This document shows, piece after piece, positions 45,510 through 54,789 of a DNA stretch of 56,937 bases. Numbering within the stretch: the first letter of the stretch is position 1; each line of letters begins with the position of its first letter. The position numbers and the translations under genes were made by a program. Location: the NCBI GenBank assembly GCA_026399205.1, contig JAPLRL010000042.1, positions 1-56,937 on the forward strand, given 5' to 3'. The DNA comes from Gammaproteobacteria bacterium. GTDB lineage: Bacteria > Pseudomonadota > Gammaproteobacteria > Legionellales > Legionellaceae. The notes under the pieces were generated by a model. That model ran no database searches. It saw only the letters and a program-made list of their open reading frames with translations, and was not told the origin of the DNA.

Positions 45510-46418
45510 TTATTTTCCTGTTTTGTCTTGAGTTTGAGAGATATTTAAATGCTTAGCCTTGTCAAAAGATTGCGCATCTAAGGTGAAGTATTCGTCAGTC
45601 CCTATCATCTTTTCTCTTTCTGCGAACGAAGTCAATTCTTCTTCAATTGCAGCACTATTTCCATCTTGATAAATCACGTTCAAGACTTTTTGCATCGCCA
45701 TTATAGCCGCGCGTTGCAAGTCGGAGGGAATGATAATGATATTGTAGCCAAGCTTTTTAAGGTGCTCGGCAGACACCAGCGGTGTTTTTCCACCAGAAAA
45801 CATATTGATAAGCTTTTTTTGCGGGATGCGTTTTGCAATATCCTCGATGTGTAAAAGCGTCTGGGGCGCTTCTATAAAGAGAACATCAGCCCCTGCTTGT
45901 GCATAGGCTTCGGCCCGCTTAATCGCGCTCTCGAACCCCTCGACACCAATGGCATCAGTTCTCGCAATGATTAAAAAATCAGGGTCTTCTCGGCTTTCAG
46001 TTGCTGCGATAATTTTTGCACACATGTCTTCAGTAGAAATGAGTGATTTATCGTTTAAATGCCCACAGCGTTTGGGAAAGGTTTGATCTTCGATATGTAG
46101 CCCTGCGATACCTAAGCGTTCATATTCATGAACGGTTCGCCTTACATTCAACACCCCCCCAAAACCAGTATCGGCATCAGCAATGATAGGAAGCTTGCTT
46201 GCATCAACAATGCGTGCGAGAGTGCCTAGGACCTCTGTCATCGTGACTAAGCCAATATCGGGGTAACCCATGCTGCGCGCAATTGCGCCACCACTTGCAT
46301 ATAAGACTGGAAACCCAGCCTGTTTAGCAAGTAATGCTGAAAGACCATCAAATACACCGGGAGCAACGATCATCTTGTCGCTGTTTAGTAACTTGCGTAG
46401 CGTATGAGTCGCTGACAT
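45510..46418 (-). CDS. Isocitrate lyase/PEP mutase family enzyme (methylisocitrate lyase-like)
   Basis: 302 residues. The catalytic KRCGH loop is present, after ADADTGFGG (Mg-binding Asp pair) and GLHIEDQ. IIARTDAIGVEG completes the barrel. It resembles PrpB (methylisocitrate lyase) and oxaloacetate decarboxylases of the same fold. No prpC, prpD or other propionate gene is near, so PrpB is not asserted. It precedes the HdeD-like gene. Confidence 0.85.
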   Translation of the reverse strand: MSATHTLRKLLNSDKMIVAPGVFDGLSALLAKQAGFPVLYASGGAIARSMGYPDIGLVTMTEVLGTLARIVDASKLPIIADADTGFGGVLNVRRTVHEYERLGIAGLHIEDQTFPKRCGHLNDKSLISTEDMCAKIIAATESREDPDFLIIARTDAIGVEGFESAIKRAEAYAQAGADVLFIEAPQTLLHIEDIAKRIPQKKLINMFSGGKTPLVSAEHLKKLGYNIIIIPSDLQRAAIMAMQKVLNVIYQDGNSAAIEEELTSFAEREKMIGTDEYFTLDAQSFDKAKHLNISQTQDKTGK

Positions 46419-46534
46419 AAAATAGTTGACCTTAAAAATTAAGGTGTTAAGAGTATATAATATTGATTTTATTTTACAATGCTTGATGTTACATAAGGGG
46501 CAGGGGGCGTCTTATGAAGACTTGGGGGTGCCTC

Positions 46535-46626
46535 CCCACGTCATCCCGAGTGAAGCGAGGGATCTCCTTATGAAAAGCAGGGTGCCACTTCATGGAGATC
46601 CCTCGCTTCGCTCGGGATGACGTGGG
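46535..46626. repeat. Palindromic repeat family G
   Basis: Arms CCCACGTCATCCCGAGTGAA and its inverse, with ATCCCTCGCTTCGCTCGGGA, around a 30-nt centre. GGATGACGTGGG is also the core of fragments at 124-141 and 54659-54680. Confidence 0.9.
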
Positions 46627-46717
46627 TGCTAGCGGCTATTTAGACGATCTTGCCCTGTGGGACAGCCCTGCATACCTGGCTAGTTACCGAAAATGAGCAA
46701 TTTCTTTTTCCGTATCA

Positions 46718-46757
46718 GTTGATATACTCGAAACATATGTGTTTCAAGTATATCAAC
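46718..46757. promoter_or_regulatory. 40-bp near-perfect palindrome upstream of the 919-aa gene
   Basis: Half-site GTTGATATACTNGAAACA, 18 of 20 positions paired, with no loop. It ends 19 bp before the ATG and abuts AAAAAGAGGAG. No T-run follows on either strand. It suits a large dimeric or tetrameric regulator site. Confidence 0.6.
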
Positions 46758-46776
46758 TTAAAAAGAGGAGCTTGCT

Positions 46777-49536
46777 ATGTTTGAAGCAGTCTTTAAATGG
46801 TTCGATTCGCCATCTTTAACTTTAAACATGCCCCATACATCCGTCTCACTTTCTTTGTGCGTAACGGCCAAAAAGAATATTTCTGAACAATTACAATTGG
46901 CTCGAAGAGCATACCATGCCCTTCGGTTTGCAACAGCCCAAGATGCTGATGCACTAAAAAATAGTTTAACTGCGTTGCAACAACTAGAGCGGTATTTAAA
47001 ATTTATTGAAACATGCGAGACCTATCTTCAAAAAGAACAAACATTACCGATTGATTTACTTTTACTGAAGATTGTTTTAGCCCATGCACAAATGCACAAG
47101 CATGCGCATACGGTATTCGACGCTTGGTTGAAACATGATCCTGTTTTGGCACTCCAATTTTATGAGGAGTATTTGATCGCTTCATTACAAGTCGTTGATG
47201 ATGAAACACAAAATGAGAGTGCGGTCGTGGGTATGGGGGTTGTTTGTGTTCGTTATTTTCTCGAGAACTTAAAAGCATCGATACAACACCAAACCGCTCC
47301 ATTGGCTCTTTGTCAACTGTCACTGGCTTTTCTCGATACCCCATTGAGATTTATCGCCTGCGTGATTTGGATGCTTGAACAAGGCGCTTCAGTTGATTTA
47401 TTGATTCGCTCTGGCATATTACACCAATACGTGGGTTATTATTTCCCAAATTTTGGTGCTGTTGATAAACCATTAAATGTCGTTTCTTTGTTGTATAAAT
47501 TGCTCGATCAGTTTGAGGTTGCCAAAATATTAATAGAAGATGCAGCTCTTATTTCCTGTGACGTACGTGGGTTTAAACGCATTAACTTGTTAGGCCAAAA
47601 TGTTGGTGGACTACTCTCAATTGAAAAAATTAATCACTCGCCTTTGCTCACTAGAACACCTGATAACTTAAAGCAACTCGTTGATGTTTTTGGCGAACAT
47701 GGTTTAGTGGTATTGATAGATGAACTGTTTCACAGTTCAGAGGATGATTTTGATGCATTTTTTACACAGTATATGCATAACTCAAACGCACTACTTACAC
47801 CGTCACTCCTTCATAAAACAGCCGAAGACAAGCCTGCTAACTTGTTCAAATTGGCCTGTTTTTTTGATGACCCACTGTTTCAACAGTGGATCAGCGAAGA
47901 TAAATTTTCCATTTTATTTTTACTTCCCTTTAAACCTCAATGGATTCAATTCATTGATGGTCGAATGATGGCTGTATTCTTACAATCACTCGACACAGAT
48001 CATTCACCAGGCTCTGAACTTGAAAGTGCAAAATTATTTTTGTCTTTATATCAAGCAACGTTGCCAGTGAATACTGCTTTGGCTGAACAGGTCTTTCAAA
48101 CACTGTTTCAGTTTATTTTAATTTATCGATATTTATTGGACGATAAACTGGTATTTTTCACCTTGAAACATTCGCCGTATTTAAGTCATTTTGTTGAAAT
48201 AGAGGCAGCGATGTTAACTCATACTTTGGTTGAGCAGATCAATCACTTTATCCTCGATGAAGAAACATTGTTTGAGTATCAAGATCTCGTCTCACAATGG
48301 CAGTGTCTTTTAGGACGGTTTGAAATTCTTGGGCTGCTTAAAAAGCTCAGCAGCCCTTTTCCAGTCACGCGAGCGCTTTTTATTGTTTTTCTCTTTGAAC
48401 AAAATGCGTTACACCTTGTTAAATCATGGGATTTTCTTTTTCATGTGACGCAGCTTACTTCAGATTTTGAACCGGACCTCAATGAATATCATCGTGAAAT
48501 TCTTCTCAAGTTATTGACTCATATTGATAACCGTGAATTAAGAGACATGATTTTTGCGCGGCTTAATTTAAACGAGGATTTCTTTTTAGAAAACGGACGA
48601 AAGGTTTTATTGAATGGTATTGCCAATAAAAACATCGGATTATTAAATGATTATTTAGCGCGTCACCCACTAGAAGATGATTTATTGCAGCAAGCCACGG
48701 TCTTTCAGCAATGGCCTATGATAAGCATTTGGTTGAAAGAATGTGGTTTTGCAGATAAGGCTCAAGAGGTGATTGATTTTCTTTTGATCGAGGTGAGTGG
48801 TTCAAAAAACACACAATTATTGCGTGCATTAATCAAAGATGCTGATTTACAGTTTTCAGCACATACCATTGCCAAGGCTGTGGCTAAAGCATCCGGCGCG
48901 GATGATCCTATAGCACTAAACTATTTATATTTATTAAAACCTTTACCCATGACGCTTAAAGCGGTAGTCAGCCAAGCCATCAAAGAACATCATTATAAAT
49001 CATTAAGTTTTTTTAAACGATTTAAAAAGCATAATGAACATTTAGCTCAAGGTATTTTGCAGGCTTTTAATATCGCAGTTAAAAACAATGATATGCCTAT
49101 GGTTTCAACCTTGATGGCGTTTTCCACCAATGCTCCTACCCGAGCCATGGTTAAAGCGGCGAAAAATGGCATTGAAGATCGAGCAATGAAGAACGCCGCC
49201 AAGATGAACAAAACCTCTAAAAAAACAAAAGCATCTGAACCGATAGTTCAGCACTCTACTGCTGACATGATTCAATTACTCGAACAACATCTAAAGACAG
49301 TTTCACCAGCGCAACTAAAAAGGTCGAAATTACCGCCTAGCAAATCGTTTCGCTCAACAGATTCATTAGTCGCAGCTGGGAGCAGTATATTTGCAAGTCC
49401 ACTTGGTTTGGTGCCTACGCAGCACAATGTTTGGGGCACTGAAAATCTACCACCGCAGTCTCCTCCAAACTTAAATCAAGAGCGCGAACTTTCACATCGA
49501 GGCGTTATTTTTACTGGAGCTCTAGCGGTTTCTTAG
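46777..49536 (+). CDS. Large helical-repeat protein of unknown function (919 aa)
   Basis: No family recognised. It is almost all helical, Leu/Phe/His-rich, in a pattern like a degenerate helical solenoid (ankyrin/HEAT-like spacing, for example HSTADMIQLLEQHL and LYLLKPLPMTLKAVV). There is no signal peptide or clear membrane segment. Residues about 810-919 are Lys/Ser/Pro-rich and disordered (KNAAKMNKTSKKTKAS). RBS AGAGGAG supports the start, and the 40-bp palindrome lies just upstream. Large solenoids of this kind are common among Legionellales effectors; that is inference. Confidence 0.65.
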   Translation: MFEAVFKWFDSPSLTLNMPHTSVSLSLCVTAKKNISEQLQLARRAYHALRFATAQDADALKNSLTALQQLERYLKFIETCETYLQKEQTLPIDLLLLKIVLAHAQMHKHAHTVFDAWLKHDPVLALQFYEEYLIASLQVVDDETQNESAVVGMGVVCVRYFLENLKASIQHQTAPLALCQLSLAFLDTPLRFIACVIWMLEQGASVDLLIRSGILHQYVGYYFPNFGAVDKPLNVVSLLYKLLDQFEVAKILIEDAALISCDVRGFKRINLLGQNVGGLLSIEKINHSPLLTRTPDNLKQLVDVFGEHGLVVLIDELFHSSEDDFDAFFTQYMHNSNALLTPSLLHKTAEDKPANLFKLACFFDDPLFQQWISEDKFSILFLLPFKPQWIQFIDGRMMAVFLQSLDTDHSPGSELESAKLFLSLYQATLPVNTALAEQVFQTLFQFILIYRYLLDDKLVFFTLKHSPYLSHFVEIEAAMLTHTLVEQINHFILDEETLFEYQDLVSQWQCLLGRFEILGLLKKLSSPFPVTRALFIVFLFEQNALHLVKSWDFLFHVTQLTSDFEPDLNEYHREILLKLLTHIDNRELRDMIFARLNLNEDFFLENGRKVLLNGIANKNIGLLNDYLARHPLEDDLLQQATVFQQWPMISIWLKECGFADKAQEVIDFLLIEVSGSKNTQLLRALIKDADLQFSAHTIAKAVAKASGADDPIALNYLYLLKPLPMTLKAVVSQAIKEHHYKSLSFFKRFKKHNEHLAQGILQAFNIAVKNNDMPMVSTLMAFSTNAPTRAMVKAAKNGIEDRAMKNAAKMNKTSKKTKASEPIVQHSTADMIQLLEQHLKTVSPAQLKRSKLPPSKSFRSTDSLVAAGSSIFASPLGLVPTQHNVWGTENLPPQSPPNLNQERELSHRGVIFTGALAVS

Positions 49537-49624
49537 GCTTTAACCCTTTAGCCTACTGTCGGATCAACTGGCGACAGCCGTGCAACAGACCCTAATATTG
49601 ATCCCCTCTATAACCCGTAAAGTT

Positions 49625-50443
49625 TTACCCAAAGAATGGGCGTAGACGCTTAGCTCTTGCGCGTTCTTCGAGTTGCTCTGGAGTCACTTGAGGGGCAGGG
49701 GGGGTATAAACAGGCTGTGGACGAGGGGGATAAACAAGGGGCATGAGGTTAAGCGTCTCTTCTGCTTTTTTTAATAAAAAGTTCAACTGATTATTAACGA
49801 TTGGATCTTTAATGAGTTGATGATACAGCGTTTCCATTTGATCCAGTCCATTGACAATGGCTTGGTGAAACTGAGAGATAGGACCTCTCAGTGCGCCGAC
49901 ATAATTTAAAACAGGACCATTTTCTTGAAAGGCGACGAGTTGTTTGCTGTCTAGATGAAGCTGATTAAGCGTCTCCACCAATTGATGTTGTGTGGTCACG
50001 AGCTTATTGAGCGCAACAAGCCTTTTGTTTGGCTTTATTTTTTGATGATGGTCGATAAATGATAAATGAGCCGCCTTATGGCGAGAGACAATTTTAGATA
50101 AAGACAGGATAAGCATGGATAAAAGATTGAGCATTTGTTTTAAATCTTCATTGCCGAGTGCACAAACCAGTCTGTCTAAATTCATATGAGCCGATTGTCC
50201 TGGCTCTATGCCTAAAAGCGCGAGTAAGTCACGATCGATTTTAAATAGCAACGTCAAAACATCATTCGTATTCAAACGGTATTGAAGTACCAGTTGTACC
50301 ATAAAGATGTGATCTTCTGTCGATATGCTTTCATCAACAGCCGTATCTTGAGAAAGATCTGATAGGATAGTTTGCGCATCATTGAGAAGTGTTTGAGCTT
50401 CACTGATGAGCTTGTCACAGTGGTTAAGGTGTATTTGTTTCAT
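49625..50443 (-). CDS. Coiled-coil protein with Pro-rich tail, unknown function
   Basis: 272 residues from the ATG at 50443 (MKQIHLNHCDKL); the frame is open to a TTG at 50467. Helical throughout, Leu/Gln/His-rich, with coils at about 8-40 and 150-185. From about 230 comes a Pro-rich linker (PPRPQPVYTPPAP), then LEERARAKRLRPFFG. Poly-Pro of this kind would depend on EF-P. No signal peptide. I recognise no family. Confidence 0.6.
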   Translation of the reverse strand: MKQIHLNHCDKLISEAQTLLNDAQTILSDLSQDTAVDESISTEDHIFMVQLVLQYRLNTNDVLTLLFKIDRDLLALLGIEPGQSAHMNLDRLVCALGNEDLKQMLNLLSMLILSLSKIVSRHKAAHLSFIDHHQKIKPNKRLVALNKLVTTQHQLVETLNQLHLDSKQLVAFQENGPVLNYVGALRGPISQFHQAIVNGLDQMETLYHQLIKDPIVNNQLNFLLKKAEETLNLMPLVYPPRPQPVYTPPAPQVTPEQLEERARAKRLRPFFG

Positions 50444-50616
50444 GACATTAAAATTCCAAGAGGTCAATGTTTCATAACGAGTTATGCTCAGGCCTACATT
50501 GTATCACAATCGCCCTATTAGGCCAATACGAGGCTTTCAGGATCACACCTAGAGTCGCGTTGGTTTACAATCCTTGTATAAGGCTATAGACTATTTCTCA
50601 AAATGGAATTTTTTAT

Positions 50617-51375
50617 ATGAGCATCAAAATGAAATATGGGAAAGAAGCCCTTATCATGTCTGCACTTCTGTCATTTTGCCATTTTTCTTACGCGACCACT
50701 TGGGATTTGGCGGCGTTAGGTGGCGTTAATTTTTCCTCCTTGAGCAACGGCACTCAGAATCTGCCCATCGACGATTTGTTTGTCAATACTTATATTTCTC
50801 AACGACAAACTGTTACTCAGGCAGCTGCTGGTGGGGCATTGCACTGGGGATTTGAGCCTCTTGAAGCCGTTGGTTTTTCTGTGGGTCCGGCATTTTACTA
50901 TGCAAATTTAGGGACGCTAAATGGCACGGAGTTCCCTTCTTCGAATTATGGTGTCTATCCATCACTGAATTATCAATTTTCTCTAAGCAGCTGGACAGCG
51001 ATGGCTGAAGGCCAGTTATTATATACATGGTGTGCTTGGCAACCCTCCATTACTGTGGGTATTGGGGCTGCCTGGAATCGTTTGTCTCATTATAGCGAAA
51101 CCCCAACAGATCCTAATCAATCTGCAGTAGCTGCGCCTTTTTTTGCTGATAACACAACCACGTCTTTTGCTTTTGAAGCTGGGGCGGGGATTAAATATGA
51201 ATTTTATAATGAGATGGAGGATGATACCCACTATTTCGTGGGAGTCGACTACCGTTATTTTAATTTTGGTTCTGGCTCATTGGGGCCTTCTGCGATTCAA
51301 ACTGCCTCCGAACGGCTCACAGTTTCTACACTTGATACGCAGGCAGTCTTATTGTCTCTTAGTGTATCGTTTTAG
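50617..51375 (+). CDS. Outer-membrane beta-barrel protein
   Basis: 252 residues. A signal peptide of about 26 residues ends FSYA. Alternating aromatic strands (FSVGPAFYYANLG, YPSLNYQF, YFVGVDYRYFNFGSG) and the C-terminal SLSVSF are typical of OMP_b-brl barrels, probably eight strands. It is 31 bp upstream of the 1070-residue surface protein and probably cotranscribed. The role is unknown. Confidence 0.8.
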   Translation: MSIKMKYGKEALIMSALLSFCHFSYATTWDLAALGGVNFSSLSNGTQNLPIDDLFVNTYISQRQTVTQAAAGGALHWGFEPLEAVGFSVGPAFYYANLGTLNGTEFPSSNYGVYPSLNYQFSLSSWTAMAEGQLLYTWCAWQPSITVGIGAAWNRLSHYSETPTDPNQSAVAAPFFADNTTTSFAFEAGAGIKYEFYNEMEDDTHYFVGVDYRYFNFGSGSLGPSAIQTASERLTVSTLDTQAVLLSLSVSF

Positions 51376-51406
51376 AATTAAATATCATTTCTAGGAGAGT
51401 GCAGAT

Positions 51407-54400
51407 ATGAGGTCGATCCTTCATGCTGTTTTAGTTGGGCTGCTTATGACCTTCAGCAGCGTAGTTTTCGCTGTTAATCAATTTAATATTATCCCTAATG
51501 TCACAGAAATTACGGTGACATCTACTCAAAGTGCTTTGATCACATATACTGTGACCGCTACGGTGCCATTGATTTCTGCGACAGTCGTGACATTAAGCTC
51601 TCCAACTTACCCTGTTCCCTCTTATGTCAACGTCTCTCTGCAAAATGACACATGTACGGGGAAAACCAGTAGAACAGTGGGTGCGACGTGTTCATTTGTG
51701 GTCAACATACAAAACCCTAATTCGGCGGCGGGAGAGTTTACGTTATCGCCGATTGTAAGTAGCGGAAGCGCGCGATCAACCGCGGTTCCAGTTCGTTTAC
51801 GTGTGGTTGCAGCGTTGCCCACAGTGCCTACACCGACGTTTTCATTGATCCCAGGAACTTACACCAGCGCCCAAAATGTCACGTTTAGTACAAGCTTGTC
51901 GAATGCAGTCGTGTATTACACCACAAATGGCAGTACACCAACCACATCCTCATCGAGTTGCACGGGTAGTTGTTCACTAACGGTGGCGCAATCCACCGTC
52001 ATTAAGACGTTTGCTGCAGCTTCGGGGTATGCGAATAGCTCGATCGCTTCTGCAAGCTACACAATTAACAGTGGAGCCGTGCCAGCGGCTGCCCCAACAT
52101 TTTCACCAACACCAGGCATTTACGCCAGTCCTCAAACAGTCACGTTTAGCAGCTCCACACCAAACACATTAATTTATTATACAACAGATGGGACAACGCC
52201 TACCGCGAGCTCATCGACCTGTAGCAGTTGTTCAGTCACTGTAAGTAGCACGACCACGATTAAGGCCTTAGCGACTTCTCAAACCAATAGCAACAGTGCG
52301 ATTGTATCTAATACCTATACGATTAACAGTAGCGCTACTCCTGCAAGCGCGCCTACATTTACCCCGCCTCCAGGGACATATAGCGGTACTCAAGTGGTGG
52401 GGTTTAGCAGTGCCACAAGCGGGGCAACAATTTATTATACCCTTGATGGCTCGACTCCCACATCGACCTCGTCGACCTGTACCACCAGTTGTTCAGTTTC
52501 GGTGACGAGTACCACTACAATTAAAGCCCAAGCGGTTGCAACAGGGTATGCAAACAGCAGTGTTTCATCTGCTACATACACCATTAATGGGAGTGCTTCG
52601 CCCACGGCAACGCCCACTTTTTCTCTTCCGACAGGCACTTATACCCAAAGCCAAACGGTTACCATCAGTGCGGCCACTGGGGCGACGATTTACTATTCAA
52701 CCAATGGCTCAAATCCAACTTCTGCTTATTCATGCATCACAAGCTGCTCAGTGCAAATTGACGTAACCACGACCTTGAAGGCTCAAGCCGCCATTGCAGG
52801 TAGCGCCAATAGTGCGATTGCGTCGATCACTTACACCATTAACCCAAGTGCTACTGCAATATCTTTGAGCGTTCTTCCAGCAGGAGGAACTTATGCTGGT
52901 GCTCAAAATGTGGCGATCACGCCTACCAATACGTCTTCCTCTGCAGTCACGGTCTACTACACACTGGATGGAACAACACCCTCAACATCATCTTCTAGCT
53001 GCAGTTCATCCCAATCCCAACCTTGTGTGCTTCCAGTTAACCAAAGCCTAACGATTCAAGCGTACGCCATCAATCCAGCCTATGCCAATAGTGCTGTATC
53101 GGTAGAAACCTATAGGATTGGATTTTTTTCGATCACGCCATCAAGTACAACTTCGTTGACGAGCCCGACTACACTTACATATACAGTGCAGTCTCTTGCT
53201 CCATCAGGTGTTAATCTCACGAATCTTCGATTAGATCCTGGCTTTGCTTTACCCGCTGCATTCGTGACGACCACGTTGCTGTCTGATACATGCACGGGTG
53301 CAACGCTAACACCAAATGGAACGTGTACGTTTACGATAACAATCACCGGTCAATCAGTGAGTAATCTGAAAGTGATGCCGCGAGTGTATGCGACAAACTC
53401 ACAAACAAGTAGCCCAGTTCTCGGGATTCCCTCTGGGTCTAATCAAGTCCCTTTAAACTTCGGGAGTGCGTTGCCAGGTATTAATGTACTGTCTTTGAAT
53501 GCAGGCCCTGTTGAAGGAGGGCTGCTGATGACTATCACTGGTTTTAACTTAGGAAGTGCTACGGCAGTCAACTTTGGGACAACGCCGGGAGCAATTATGT
53601 CAAATACAAGTACGGCTATCATCGTGCGGATTCCTCCTGGTGATGCGGGAGTGGTTCAAGTGACCGTTGTGACCGCTGCGGGGGTATCTAATACCATGCC
53701 ATTTACTTATAACACGACCCCTACATTAGAGAGTATTACTATTAATCCAAGTCATGCTGATGCCTTTATTCCGGGCAGCACCGGTATTACGCCTACTCAA
53801 CTGCATGCAATTGGGACTTATAGTGATAGCAGCACCGTGGATATTACTCAAAACGTCACCTGGGCGTCAGTAAGTCCCGGTATAGCCAGCGTTGCCAGCG
53901 CTCAAACCAATAACACTAATGGCCAGGTCACTGGTGTTTCTAGCGCTAGCACCACTATTACGGCCAGTTTGGACTCAAATTCCGGTTCAGCAACGGTGAC
54001 AGTCACCCAACCGACCCTCGGTGCTCAGTTTAATGATGATATTATTTATTGCTTAGGTACCTCTTGCGCATTTCTTCCAAGTGGAGTCAATCCTAATACC
54101 GGCGCGCCCTATGCGGGTGGGGTGGTTGCAAGGTATGATATTATTGCGAGTAGCCCAACTGCAAGTGGCCCAAATGAAACGCAAACAGATACTGGCAACG
54201 ATGGTCTCATTTGGGGTGGTAATGGGACAGCTATTGGTGTCTACGCTCAGAGCGCCACTAATGGCCAAGGAAACACGGTTGCAGCTTCCGCTGCACTCAT
54301 TTCGTTACAACTGAATACTTACGCCACGGGAATTTGTTCAATTTATAGCACGGGCACTGACACAACAACCAATTGGCATTTGCCGGCCACAGACGAGTTA

Positions 54401-54619
54401 TATCTACTATACCTCACCTGCCAATTCCATGGCGGTGCGTGTGTAAATTTCAACACAAGCGGTTCTTGGACATCCGCGGGTTTTTATTGGAGCTCTAGTG
54501 AAAATACCTCCAATTCAGCTGACCAAGCACTTGAGGTCGATTTTTCCCTGCCTAGTCAATTACCTGCTGCTATTGAAAAATTTTATCCTGATTCTATTCG
54601 GTGTGTTCGATTTTTTTGA
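51407..54619 (+). CDS. Surface/secreted multidomain protein (CHB_HEX_C repeats, IPT/TIG, Big2, DUF1566)
   Basis: 1070 residues. A signal peptide (1-23, ending VVFA) is followed by a Cys-paired domain (24-135), five ~85-residue repeats (about 141-570) each with PTFxxxxGTY, YYTxDGxTPT and YANS marks, like the chitobiase/hexosaminidase C-terminal domain, a second copy of the first domain type (571-690), an IPT/TIG domain (about 692-773), a Big2 domain (774-868) and a C-terminal DUF1566-like domain with WHLPATDELYLL, WSSSEN and SIRCVRFF. Ser/Thr/Ala dominate. It is probably exported to the cell surface, where such proteins bind glycans or act as adhesins. Legionella Lcl shares the DUF1566 end. 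Confidence 0.85.
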   Translation: MRSILHAVLVGLLMTFSSVVFAVNQFNIIPNVTEITVTSTQSALITYTVTATVPLISATVVTLSSPTYPVPSYVNVSLQNDTCTGKTSRTVGATCSFVVNIQNPNSAAGEFTLSPIVSSGSARSTAVPVRLRVVAALPTVPTPTFSLIPGTYTSAQNVTFSTSLSNAVVYYTTNGSTPTTSSSSCTGSCSLTVAQSTVIKTFAAASGYANSSIASASYTINSGAVPAAAPTFSPTPGIYASPQTVTFSSSTPNTLIYYTTDGTTPTASSSTCSSCSVTVSSTTTIKALATSQTNSNSAIVSNTYTINSSATPASAPTFTPPPGTYSGTQVVGFSSATSGATIYYTLDGSTPTSTSSTCTTSCSVSVTSTTTIKAQAVATGYANSSVSSATYTINGSASPTATPTFSLPTGTYTQSQTVTISAATGATIYYSTNGSNPTSAYSCITSCSVQIDVTTTLKAQAAIAGSANSAIASITYTINPSATAISLSVLPAGGTYAGAQNVAITPTNTSSSAVTVYYTLDGTTPSTSSSSCSSSQSQPCVLPVNQSLTIQAYAINPAYANSAVSVETYRIGFFSITPSSTTSLTSPTTLTYTVQSLAPSGVNLTNLRLDPGFALPAAFVTTTLLSDTCTGATLTPNGTCTFTITITGQSVSNLKVMPRVYATNSQTSSPVLGIPSGSNQVPLNFGSALPGINVLSLNAGPVEGGLLMTITGFNLGSATAVNFGTTPGAIMSNTSTAIIVRIPPGDAGVVQVTVVTAAGVSNTMPFTYNTTPTLESITINPSHADAFIPGSTGITPTQLHAIGTYSDSSTVDITQNVTWASVSPGIASVASAQTNNTNGQVTGVSSASTTITASLDSNSGSATVTVTQPTLGAQFNDDIIYCLGTSCAFLPSGVNPNTGAPYAGGVVARYDIIASSPTASGPNETQTDTGNDGLIWGGNGTAIGVYAQSATNGQGNTVAASAALISLQLNTYATGICSIYSTGTDTTTNWHLPATDELYLLYLTCQFHGGACVNFNTSGSWTSAGFYWSSSENTSNSADQALEVDFSLPSQLPAAIEKFYPDSIRCVRFF

Positions 54620-54648
54620 TGATTGCAGCAATACTTTATTAGGTTTTA

Positions 54649-54680
54649 CGTAACTACCCAGGATGACGTGGGGAGTTACG
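54649..54680. repeat. Small inverted repeat with GGATGACGTGGGG core
   Basis: CGTAACT at 54649 and AGTTACG at 54674 flank GGATGACGTGGGG. Its right end matches 126-141 at the other end of the window. Confidence 0.6.
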
Positions 54681-54729
54681 GTTTTACATTTATCCGTAAA
54701 AATAACCAATACAAAAATAACCAATACAT

Positions 54730-54758
54730 TTGACAGTTTACTGAACACAAATTAAAAT
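54730..54758 (+). promoter_or_regulatory. Strong promoter of the NTAN1-like gene
   Basis: TTGACA, a 17-nt spacer and TAAAAT. Two tandem copies of AAAAATAACCAATAC (54698-54727) lie directly upstream. The predicted start site (near 54765) is past the first ATG (54757), so translation should start at 54790. Confidence 0.7.
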
Positions 54759-54789
54759 GTTGGAGCAATTTAATTTGGAGTGGGTTTGT

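Larger units (their letters stand above)
46419..46776. other. 358-bp gap with repeat G and a 40-bp palindrome
   Basis: Holds the inverted repeat at 46535-46626 and the palindrome at 46718-46757, separately listed. I see no gene. Confidence 0.6.

Noticed and set aside
45510-46418. Naming the gene prpB
   Set aside because: The fold and KRCGH fit, but no propionate-pathway gene is nearby and the fold has several activities.
51827-53114. Regularly spaced repeats of about 255 bp resembling a tandem or CRISPR-like array
   Set aside because: They are in-frame protein-domain repeats with diverged DNA; unit length and lack of spacers exclude CRISPR.
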